A stretch of 64,000 bases of DNA. Origin: Agrostemma githago (Eukaryota > Streptophyta > Magnoliopsida > Caryophyllales > Caryophyllaceae). Position 1 is the first letter of the stretch; every line of letters starts with the position of its first letter. Where the stretch lies: positions 29,878,734-29,942,733 of the forward strand of contig OY288259.1 of the NCBI GenBank assembly GCA_958450325.1, in the 5' to 3' direction. The position numbers and the translations under genes were made by a program. The notes below the pieces were generated by a model, which saw nothing but the letters and a program-made list of their open reading frames with translations, did not search any database and had not been told where the DNA came from. Below, in pieces: positions 35,271 through 46,275 of this stretch.

Positions 35271-37269
35271 GATCTCAAGTAGGAATCCTATCCGAAAACC
35301 GATTCAAACACCCGACCGAGTGCAAACACTCGGCCGAGCAGCCCTCTACCAGCCGGTTCCCTTTCTTCCTTCACAAGAAAACGGAATCCTCATTCCTTTC
35401 GAATTCTTACGTTTCCTATCTTAAACGGTAGTTCAAACTCTCCTAGCCAAGGTCGGGAACTCCCTATAAATAGCCCCTTGCACACACACTTTTCGAAGAC
35501 ATCTACAACATCAATTATTCTCATACACTCATAACATCAAATATAGAAATCGACATCCGTACACACACATTCATACAAGCATAAAAACTAGGCACCGAGG
35601 AACCGATATCTCGTTCTAAACCCGAAGGAAATCCGGCCCTATACCCGACACCCTTCACGACCAAACCGAACCACCATAACTCACCGACATCTACTCGACG
35701 CTCTTGTGCCCAAGCCACGTCCCGACGAGCCCCGATCCGAGTAAACAGAAGCATGTAGGTTGAGGGTGTAACAAAACCCGATTTCTCTTCTTCTTCCCTT
35801 CTCCTCCTCGTCGTTCGTTTTTTTATTACGGGTCATTCGTCGTTTTTTTATTTTATTTTCTAATATCGATATTATTAAAAACTACTTTCATATATTGAAC
35901 ATTCTTAAAAATATGATGTCGATTCTCTATAATCGAATATTGTATTAAAAGAATTAAATTAAATCTCGACGACATTAAAAATCGTTACATCTTTTTTTTC
36001 GTTCAAACTTTTTTTTACAAATTTTTTTTTTAATTCATTCCGAACACTCGATATCGATTTCATAATCGAATATCGGGTACGAAGAATATCGAAAACATAA
36101 AATCGAGTATAAATTAATTCATATTTTGTACGCGATTTATCAAAATTAGCAATTTCGAACAAAAAAATAAAATCGGACAGACCCGCACGCGAGTCGCGCC
36201 ACTCCCAGGCGACTCGCGCACGGGCCTGAAACCCGAGTCCCTTTTTTTAGCTTTTTTCGTTCGTTTTATTTTATTATTCTACGAAACGATTTCCAAAATT
36301 TATATCTTTTTTAAAACTATTCCGTATATTTGATATTGATTTCGTAGTCAATTATCGAATATAACGAATATCGAAAATATTAGATCGAGTGCAAATTATG
36401 CGATATTTGTACGCGATTTAATAAAAACATCGAATCTTCGAAAATCGTCTTCAAAAACAGACCGACACGCGACTCGCCGGCATCCAAGGCGAGCCGCGCG
36501 GCCGGCTGCCACGACGCGCTTTCTTTCCTTTTTTTATTATTTTTCGAACTTCATTTTTTATACAAAACAGCGTTTTCAGCGATATTTTTCAGATTTCGAT
36601 TAATATTTATTTTCTCGATCTCGTATATTTATTTGCTATATTATTTTTACAAATCGATACTAACTCGTTTGTTTATTTTGTAGCAAATTTACATCTTTTT
36701 CATCTTTTGTTTTATTATACTAAAATGAATCTCACATGCTAAATTCAACTTTGACGTTAAATTTTCATGCATTAAATCGACTTAGCAACCCATTCAATTC
36801 CTCGCATGTTTAGGAAAACAATGTTTGCATACCATTCATCGTATTACTAACGCGCGTATTAAAAAATCATTCGATATCCTAGTAGAGGCCGATAATGTGC
36901 GGGCGGGGTTGGGTGTTCTTAGTGAACTTCCCAACACGTACCCTCACCCCTTACTCAGAACCGTGGTTTCCGGATGTCCGAATCCATTGGCAACGAGAGT
37001 CATTCAATATACGATTAACCGATCAAGTCGGCATCGGTATCGAACTGCTAAGGGACGAGCCCAATAAACTCTGACATCGGAAATGGGCCGTATTTTGTAT
37101 ACGGCCCACTACGACATAGAGTGGGCTCGAACGGTTCCGAATAACCATAGAATTCGGTGGCGACTCCAACTTCGATTTAAATTTCAATTTGACCATCTCA
37201 TATGGAGATTCATTCGCCTCCCCAAACCCGCGCGTGGCCGCGTCGGGGTGGACCTATGTCATGTCCACA
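35271..37269 (+). repeat. 3' LTR of the Ogre-like element, right piece
   Basis: It matches the 5' LTR from about 17576 to 19566. The first 87 bp repeat 23949-24035. It ends CATGTCCACA followed by the TSD CTATT (37270-37274). Unlike the left piece, it carries many substitutions and a 6-bp indel relative to the 5' LTR. Confidence 0.88.
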
Positions 37270-37373
37270 CTATTATATGTTCATTTTTTTTCCTGATTTT
37301 TGGGCCCCTTCTAGGCTTGGGCCCTGGGCCGTCGCCCCTCCAAACTAGGCCCACGGCCGGCCCTGATTACATC

Positions 37374-38512
37374 GAGAATCATTCGAAAAATCCAAATTGA
37401 CAAGTCTTTTCACTATTTCTTTATCTTTTATTTCCTTTTGGTAGAATTTACTCGGATTTAGGCGGAAACCGGGCTAGGTGACTTGATTACACCTAGCCCT
37501 CCCCTCCTATTTCCTTTTATTTTCTTCTTTTTATTTCTTCCCCCAACCATATCTTTTCTCGCCTCGGCTCTTGGTGACTTGATTGCACCCCGGCCAAACA
37601 CATCTATCCTTTCTTCATTTTCATTTTTGATTTTTAGCTTTATTTTCCATTTTTCTCTTCTTTTTAGTGTCTCCACACACTACCGATCGAGCATGAGGAC
37701 AATGCTCGGTTTAAGTGTCGGGGAGCGATATCTTAGTCTAGTTTAGTTTTAGTTTCGTAGTTTTTTTCAAAAAATCTTAAAAATTCCTAATAATTTGAAA
37801 AATTTCATAAAAATCCAAAAAGATTTTCTTTTGTGTCTTTTCCTTTTGTGTCTCTTTGTGTCGTATATTCGTTTTCCTTGTAGGTTGCGTGATCGTCGAA
37901 AAGTTTCGGAAAGCTCTTGACATCCGGTATTATACTTCTATCTCTTTCTCCTGTTTTCTTTTTGTGGAGTTGGGAGGATGTTTCGTGATGGTGTATGCTC
38001 GGGTGGAGCTTTTTGGTGTTTGTGGTTGATGTGGTTGCTTGCTTGGAAGTTTCGGGGTGGTGTTTGTTTATTTCTTTGTGCGTTTGTGTTGTTTTGTTTC
38101 GTCTTGTTTAGTTTGTAAGTCTAGTGTAGAAAAGGGTTTCGAAAACCCGGTTTTGAGGCTAGTGCGCAAGTGTTTACTTTCCCTTTCTAGTGATATGAAT
38201 CGATTCTTGGACTTTAGTCTAGTAGTATATATGACTTTAAATCAATAGTTTCGTTGGTTTCTTATCTTGAGTCCACCTAGTCTACTAGGGATTTACTGCG
38301 AGATTTGCATTTCGACCACTTTGTCCACCCACGGAGTGAAAAGGTCTTGGTTGCCGAGTTCCGTCTCTTAGGTGACCATGTTCAAAATTGTTTGATTAGT
38401 CCAAGTTTTTCCACTGTTTTTTTAGGTTGAAGGGAAAGCGTGCCCGACTCACCCATTTCCCTACCTTCTACACATATCTCACAAATAAGTTGCAATTTTG
38501 TTGAGGTTTCTA
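37374..38512 (+). other. Athila-like element, 3' non-coding block 2
   Basis: It continues the Athila-like element between the hAT and LINE-C. T-rich, with no coding domain. It contains a polypurine-tract-like AGTGTCGGGGAG at 37714-37725, just after a small hairpin (GAGCAT...ATGCTC, 37690-37706). Confidence 0.65.
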
Positions 38513-41085
38513 CACTTGGTTGTGCTTTTTTTATTAATTTTTTTTGGTAAAGGGTAAGTATATTATTATGGTAACGATTTACAATTTACAAAGACTATCT
38601 AAGGCTAGTGATAAAGTTCTTGTCTTTATCACTAATTTTCGGTTGCAATTTGGAACTAAAAAACATTCCTAGCTCGGTTCTAATTTTCTTAATCATGGTA
38701 TCTGGCCATAAGATAAATCCTTCAACACGGCTATTGTTCCTCTGTTGCCACACATAGTAAATCACCGCATTGAGAACTCCATTTCTGATGGCACGTTTCA
38801 ATTTATATCCTCTCACCTTACACCTCCATTCATTTGATACGGTATCCTTGGCTTCCATCTGAAATCAATTAGCAGCCCCCTCACGAATCTTTTTACTGTA
38901 AGCGCACCTACAGAAAAGATGGTCTACCGTTTCCTCCGCGTCAGCACATAACCAGCATTTCTCATCGCTGATTATCCTAAGCGTCACCAATTTTTTGTTT
39001 GTGATGAAAGCTCGGTGTTGATGAAGCCACACACTCATACTATGCTTGGGAAGGGTCCATCTGTTCCATATATGTCTATGCCATTCGATCTTGTCAACTT
39101 TCTCTCCGAGCCAATTGTAAGCTTTAGGAATTGTGTATCCGTTCTTTCCATAAGCCTGCCACACGCTGGAGTCATGACCCGATTGCAATTTTAATCTAGC
39201 GCGACAAACCTTCTTCCAGCTCCAGGAATAATCATTAGTCGGAGTATAATCTTCCCAACGCTTCCCTTTCAAGTACACATGATGAATCCACCGGACCCAC
39301 AGCCTATTAGCATCGCTCGTCACCCAACCTGCAAGTTTACCAATGGCAGCCAAGTTCCATGCTTTAGTCTGGCGAATATTTAATCCTTCTTCCTTGAACG
39401 GTAAGCAAATCTTATTCCAAGATACCAGTGGGACTCGCTGAAAGTCTGCCGAATTGTCCCAAAGAAAGTTCCTACAGATATTATCAATTTGTTCGATAAC
39501 ACCCGCCGGTAAGAGGAAGATTTGCGCCCAATAATTGTGCAGCGAGGCAAAGACAGATTTGAGAAGAACAAGCCTACCGGCATAGGACAGCTTTCTCGCC
39601 CCTAATCTGCGAATACGTTCAACAATCTTCTCCACTAGGGGCTGGCAGTCCTTAATGCTAAGTCTAGAAGCTTTAATAGGCACTTCGAGATATTTAAATG
39701 GAAGGGTACCTTCCGAGCATCCAGACACTTTCGTTATATCTATCTTCAGCTGTTTCGGGACTCGTTTAAGTAGGCATTAGACTTCCCGGGGCTTAATTTG
39801 AGACTAGACGCTTGGGAAAAGGTAGCAAACGATCTCAACAGTACCATCATGGACTTTGCATCACCTTTGCTAAACAAAAGTAGATCGTCCGCGAACATAA
39901 GGCAAGACAGCTTGAGAGACTTACATAGAGGATGGTATGTAATCCCCTAGAAAAATTAACGCAATACAGTGGCGGAAACACTGTAGAGTTGGGATTAAAA
40001 CACACTGACAAACTATATCTTATTAAAAGAAATGGTAAGTCAATACAAAGGTCTCTTTTTACAAAAGGGCTAAAGAGAAAATTCACCAAACGGGTTATAC
40101 AAATCCATAAATTACATGAATAAAGAAAGAATAGGATCCATGCTACTCGCTAGCTCACACCCAAAACCCAGCAGCAAATACCTGTCATGTTATAAACATA
40201 ACAGCCACGTCAGTGGGGAGTAACTCGGACGTTCTCCCAGCCAAATTATATCATATGGAAAAAATAATAGTATTATTATATCAAAATACTTAAAATGAGA
40301 AAACATTAAAAACGATATAATAAAATAAGTTCTCGGAGGAAAATTAAAACATTTGCCAACCTGCAAATTAAACCAATCGATAATAATAATCATATTCAAA
40401 AATGGCGTTATGGATAGGATTAGTGTCGACGGTTAGACTTTCACTAGGAGAATACTAAAAACTAGCTTCGAGAACCTAGTTCAAACAAATCAAACCTCGG
40501 TCTCTAACTAGGCTACTCAACCATAATAGGACGGCGACTTATACACACGTGACCCTAGTTTAAGATAATATGCAGACCCCTCCCGAGCACCATAAATACT
40601 CAGTTCAACCCGACGGCGTCTTACACTGCGAGGCACGAGTTTAAGGTCAAAATGTACACACACTCCCGAACACCATATATGCTCAGTTCAACAACCAGTG
40701 TGCCCCATAAAGACACACCAGCCTTATAGTTGATGGCAAAAACGTAAATCACAGAATATATTCCTCTAAACCTCACACTTGTCCTTATTCCATACTCCAA
40801 AACAACCTATATCGATATATACAAGAGATATAATCATTATGAATAATATGAAGATAAAAGGAATAAACATTTTATATAAAAGAAAAACTTTCTATAAATA
40901 GAAACTTACTAATTTCAGAAACTTACTTAAAATAGAAATATTATTATAGAAAATACGTAAGTGATTAAAATGAGTGAAATGTATAAAAATAGCATTTCTA
41001 TCGAAAATAACATTTTATTATTATCGTCGTTATCGTAACTTTAATATATTTCTAAATTCGTTACTCAAAATATAAATAAAATATA

Positions 41086-41636
41086 GAGCAAATTAGAAAT
41101 TCCTCCCTTCAAAGTTGCGTTTATTAAAATTTACTCCCTTTTAAGAATTTTTTATTATTTAACAGCCAAAAAGATACAAAAGTTCAAAAATTGCTTGCAT
41201 TGGTAAAATCCGGCCAATTCAGTAATAAGTTGACCGAATTGCCCCTCAGCGTACCACCACCTCACTCAGCCTCGTTTTCCCCTTCACTATCTTCATTCCA
41301 ATTCCCAAACCCAGAAAAAACCCCAAATACCCTAAATCGTAAACTTTAGAAATTCGACAATCAATTTTTATTCAAAAAAAAACGACAATCAAACAATACG
41401 ACCTTAGAAAAAAACTATGGGATTTCATTAGGATATAAGGAAGAGGGATAGTTTGGGCATTAAAAGGCAAAAAAAGGATAGAAAATCCAGTTTTGCCGGA
41501 GTACCATGTCGGAGTTTACAATTGCAAGCAAATTTTGAACTTTTGTGTCTTTTTGGCTGTTAAATAATAAAAAAATCTTAAAAGGGAGTAAATTTTAATA
41601 AACGCAACTTTGAAGGGAGTAATTTTTAATTTGCTC
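41086..41636. mobile_element. MITE with ~113-bp terminal inverted repeats and 9-bp TSD (Mutator-like)
   Basis: The ends GAGCAAATTAGAAATTCC and (complement of the right end) GAGCAAATTAAAAATTAC begin inverted repeats of roughly 113 bp, over 90 percent identical by eye. The perfect TSD TAAAATATA flanks them (41077-41085, 41637-41645). Nine-bp TSDs with long TIRs are typical of Mutator-like elements. The 300-bp centre is unique, includes a C-rich stretch, and encodes nothing recognisable. Confidence 0.9.
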
Positions 41637-42359
41637 TAAAATATAATAAGTCATTTTATAGTATTTTATAAATAATTAGAAAATAGAGTTAAATCTATAA
41701 ATTTTAGAAATGAGATGTTTTAATGAAAACGATATCAAAATTAATTGAGTCGACGAATTTTATAAATGAAATGAAATTTACGAAGAATTCAAATTATTTT
41801 TAAAAGATAGTTTTTATTAATAAATAATACGGATTTTACTAAAAATGGTCAATCGGAAACAAATAGGAAATTATTAGTGAAAATAGTCTAGACCAAAAAT
41901 ATATTTAAAACAAAATCGACTATTTTCTCGTTTATTAAAATAAATCGTAAAACAAAAATTAATTTATTAACAAGTCTACAAATTTCGATTAAAATATAAA
42001 AATACGATTTTTGAGTTAAAGATTAGAATGTAACGAAATATGACGAAAATATGAAATCGATATTATGTAGTTACTAGTGTCACGATAACCAACAAAATAT
42101 TATAACGATCGTAAATAATTAAATTTCTAACGATTTATAGAACGATTTCGAAAGTTGTAAAATATTTATAAGGCATACGATTTAAAATTAACTTTTAGCA
42201 AATAATACGTAGCTAAAAAAAATAGAAAACCGAAGTTAAAATATTTACTACATACTACTACTCAAACATACGATATAAAATCGTCCTAAAGTTACCTTTA
42301 GGCGATACAAATCGATCTCAAGCATGTCCTCGTCAGGGGCCTCGCGAAATCCCAGAAAT

Positions 42360-43600
42360 TGGAGAAGATTGAAGGATTAGTGACAACGGAACCCGAAACT
42401 GGAGGGATGAAGAACACGGCTCGGAAACCTTTGACGACTAAAACAAAGGAACCAACAAACAGTGGCAACGAAATGAAAAAAGAGGGAAAGATGAAGAAGA
42501 AGAAGAAGAAGAAGAAGAAGAAGAACAAGAAGAAGAAGAAGGAGAAGCATCGAGATAGCAGTAGCAGTAGCATTCGAACAGCAGCATAAACAACAGCGAA
42601 CACGACTGACAACAACGAAGACAGAACGAACAGAAGTGAAGAAGAAGAGGAAAACCAGCAGCGACAGAACTGGATGACAGTACGACGACCGTAACGATCC
42701 GAACTCAAAAGAATAGCAGCAAGAAGATGGCCGAACCACGATAACAAGTGAAGTGCAATAACAATAAACAGCGGTAAATCTTCAATAGAAATGAAAAGAG
42801 GAAGAAGTAAGAAGAGCAAAGAAATAACAGCAACGACAATCCAGTACACATCAAAAATGTGATGAACAAAAGCAAACCAATAGTTGCAGGAGTGCATCGT
42901 AGCAACAACACATTAACAACAGCATCCAAAAGTAACCGAAAACAACGGAAGATCAGAGGACAACAAACAGCAGCAGGTCGCACACAAAGAGAAGAGGAAC
43001 TCGAAGAAGAGAAACAGAAGAACAAAATAGACGCACAAAACGAGAACGAACCGAAAAGCGGAACGGAGACAGCAGCGGCAGCGAACGAACGCAGTAGCAA
43101 CAGCAGAAACCAACGCAGTAGCAGCAGAAAAAGGATGAAGAAACGGGACGAGGTGGTGGCGAAGGACAGGGACGAGCAGCAGCAGCATAGCACGTAACAG
43201 AAAACGGCAGGAGAAGCAGGAGAAACGAAGGAGGAAGGCGTAAGAAAAACAAAACAAAAGGGGAAGAAGAAGGGACAGAAACAGTACCGTGATAGCAGCA
43301 GTAGCACGAAGCAGTACGCGACAGCAGTAGCAGAGGTGCACCATCACGGAACAGGGGTGCAGAAGTCGGTGCGCGGAGGTGAAATGGGGAAGGTGAATGA
43401 GAAATGAAGAACAAGAAGGGGAGAGGAAAACCGATTGACAGGGGAAGAAAAGACAGAAGAAAAAGGAGATGAATGATGGAGAAAAATGAAGCGGTGGAAG
43501 CAAGGGGCTGAGTACGAAATGAAGAGGGACAAACAAAAGGATACGGGATGAATGCATAGAAACGGTGGAGGAAATGAAAAGAAAACAAAGGGGGGAGGTG
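42360..43600. repeat. Purine/CAG-rich low-complexity region in the solo LTR
   Basis: It starts with a (GAA)n run at about 42493-42545 and continues as AGCAGCAG/GAAGAA/AACAGC-type sequence. Long open frames on both strands here are products of biased composition and not genes. Confidence 0.85.
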
Positions 43601-46275
43601 AACGTATAGAAGTGGGAAGGTGAAATGAATCAAGGTCCACTAAATACAAAGGATAAAAGAAAACGGATTAATTAAATGAATCGAAAAAGAGACGAATTTT
43701 GTAACGATAGGTTGACTAATCCACTAATCGAATTAAAATCGAGTCAATAAAATTAATAAATAATCGGGCCGACAAATAAAATGAATAAATCAAATATTCG
43801 AGACGAAATTATTAGAAATAAATAATTAGACGATGAAATAGTATCTCTCGATAAATAATAAATATTCGATGAAGTGAATTAAATTGATTTCTCGAGAGAA
43901 GGTAATAAATATTTTGGCGAAACTTAAAATAAATGAGATTCGAGCCGAAAATAGAATTTTGAGCTTAAATATAAATAAATAAATAAAATTTAGAATTTAA
44001 ATCATCGAAATAGATTTTCGATAAAAGTTGAAATAAATGTATAAAATAAATCGAAATAAAAATAAAAATATGTTTTAAATATAAGAAGAGTTTTCGAGAC
44101 AAATAGAATTTTAGGAGTTTGAAATGATTAAACGATAAATTCGTTTTATAATAATTTTAAGAATTACGAGTTAAATCGTAAACAAAAATATGAATACGAA
44201 CAAAATTTTAATTAAATTTAATTTATAAAATCAGAGGTGTTACATGGTAATTGAAATCCATATTGCTCGTTGTATACAAAAGCGTCCTATGCAAGTACTC
44301 CATACAGACAGTAAACAGCAGCCGTGAGAGAGGGTCTCCTTGTTGAAGCCCTCGCCTTCCTTGGAAAAACCCGAAAGACTCTCCATTAAGGTTGATGGAA
44401 TAGGAAGCTGTTGTTACACATTGCATTATGAGGTTCCGAAAATGAGTTGGGAAATTCAGCATCGAAAGCATCTGATCCAGGAAATTCCATTTGATCGTGT
44501 CATAGGCCTTCTGCATATCTAGCTTAAGCAGACATCTGGGCGATACCGATTTTCTATTGTATAATCGGACAATATCTTGACATATCAGTATGTTCTCGAT
44601 GATACTGCGACCTTTTATGAACCCTCCTTGCACATCTCCAACAATATCAAGGAGTACTTTATTTAACCGGCTGCAAAGAATCTTCGATATGCACTTATAA
44701 ATAACGTTACAGCAGGCAATCGGCCTGAATTGCGTGACCGTATTAGGTCTTTCCACCTTCGGAATGAGGGTAATGTTCGTATTATTGATTTGTTTAAGGA
44801 TAGAACCCTCACTGCATAAGTCTTTTATAGTTGAACATTCCTCGGTCCCAACAATATGCCAAGAGTCCTTGAAAAATTTGCTAGAGTATCCATCCGGCCC
44901 CGGAGCCTTGTCATTTGGGATATTGAACATTACCTCTTTGATCTCCTCGTCGGTGACCGGAAGGAGCAACAGTTGCCAATGAGAATGAGAACATTTAGGC
45001 CCTTGGTCTATGACCTTTTGAATCACTTGCCTAGTCGATGTTCTCTCGCCTAACAAGCTCTTATAGTACTGAAGGAAAGCACTTTGAATCCCTGAGCTAT
45101 CAGTGAACTTCTTTCCCATTGTATCTATAATTTCATTAACTGTGTTCCTGGCTCTTCTAGATTTTAAGGCCCCATGAAAGTAAGCCGTATTCTCATCACC
45201 TTTAAGGATCCATTGTGCCTTCGATTTCTGATGTAAGAATTCAATATAAGCATCATTAATATCCTGGTACTCTTGGTGGGCATCGAATTCCTATTGTTTA
45301 TACGTCTCATTCTCAAGATCATTAATAGAGTCTTCTGAGCCTGCTCAAGTTTCAGTTGCGCGATGATATTCCTCTTCTCAATGTCACTGAAACTATGATT
45401 GTTAAGCTCCTTTAAAGGTCGTTTCAGGCGCTGCAATTTCTTAACAAGGCGGTAGCAAGGTGTCCCATGGATGTCAGCCTGCCACACTTCATTCACTATG
45501 TTTTCAAATTGTGGGGCCTTGCTCCACATGTTAAAATATTTGAAACTCTTTTTCGAACCCTTCCCCTCATGGCCATTAGAGATCAGACAAGGTGTGTGGT
45601 CAAAAAGACCTTCCGACATGAAATTCGCTATCATATTAGGGAACTGATGAAGCCAATCATGATTTATCAACCATCTATCAAGCCTGCTTAAAATACGGTC
45701 AATCGATTTATGCTTGTTACACCAAGTGTAGAATGCCCCTATAGCAGGACCATCCATAACCTCACACCTGTCTATGCATTCCTGAATATCTTTAGCATCG
45801 GCAACAGAAAAGCTTCCCCCAAGTCGCTCATCAGGTGTCAGGACACAGTTGAAGTCTCCAAAGATCATCCAGGGCCCTTGGATGGAACCCCTTAGATGAA
45901 CCAATGAACTCCAAAGATCCTCTCGTTCCTGAGCTTTGTTGAAGGCATACACAACAGTAACATTGCATTTGACATTAGAGCATCTATCAGTGAATTGGCA
46001 GTGAACAAACTGTAGGTGATAACGGACAGGCATGACATCACATTGCATATAATCCCAAACAACCCAAATCCTCCCACCCGGATAGCAAGTGTTATTGGTC
46101 GTGACACTCCAGGTGCTAAACATCTTATTGATCACTTTATTCTGCGAACGAGCCTTGACTTTAGTCTCAAGGAGACCACGAAAGCCAATGTTATTATTCC
46201 TCAAGAAATTAACTATCTCTTTTTGTTTCTTAACCCTATTCATACCCCTAACATTCCAAAAACCGTACTTCATCA

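Larger units (their letters stand above)
17188..37269 (+). mobile_element. Ogre/Tat-like non-autonomous LTR retrotransposon (no coding domains)
   Basis: It has a 5' LTR (17188-19566), a tRNA-Arg-type primer-binding site, 4 kb of internal sequence, a polypurine tract (about 23550-23563), and a 3' LTR split by an 11-kb insertion (23564-24035 and 35271-37269). The 5-bp TSD CTATT (17183-17187, 37270-37274) flanks the whole. The primer-binding site and polypurine tract point to the Ogre/Tat lineage. The internal region has no gag, protease, reverse transcriptase or integrase, so it must depend on helper elements (a large retrotransposon derivative). Confidence 0.87.
8498..37365. mobile_element. 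hAT-type DNA transposon, split by nested insertions
   Basis: The left end is CAGGGCCGGTCCTG (8498-8511). The right end is GGCCGGCCCTG, whose reverse complement begins CAGGGCCGGCC. The outer nine bases are a perfect inverted repeat, CAGGGCCGG. Both sides carry the same 8-bp TSD, ATTACATC (8490-8497 and 37366-37373), the length produced by hAT transposases. Without nested insertions the element is only about 1.1 kb (8498-8604, 16241-17187, 37275-37365). It has no transposase, so it is a non-autonomous member. Just inside both ends are GGGCCC-rich segments, a common subterminal feature of plant hATs. Confidence 0.9.
39938..44244 (-). mobile_element. Solo LTR of the chromovirus-like family, 4.3 kb
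   Basis: The first ~80 bp (TGTAATCCCCTAG...) match LTR-a and LTR-b closely, and the other end is AGAGGTGTTACA. A 5-bp TSD, TGGTA, flanks it (39933-39937, 44245-44249). No second LTR, primer site or internal region exists, so it is a solo LTR. It is longer than its relatives partly because of a 551-bp MITE and a long purine/CAG-rich stretch (about 42360-43600). It interrupts the RT of LINE-C. Confidence 0.88.

Noticed and set aside
42298..43649. Several overlapping 100-226-codon open frames on the minus strand
   Set aside because: They arise from purine-rich, stop-poor low-complexity DNA within a solo LTR. The translations are runs of F, L, S and C without domain structure, and several frames are open at once.
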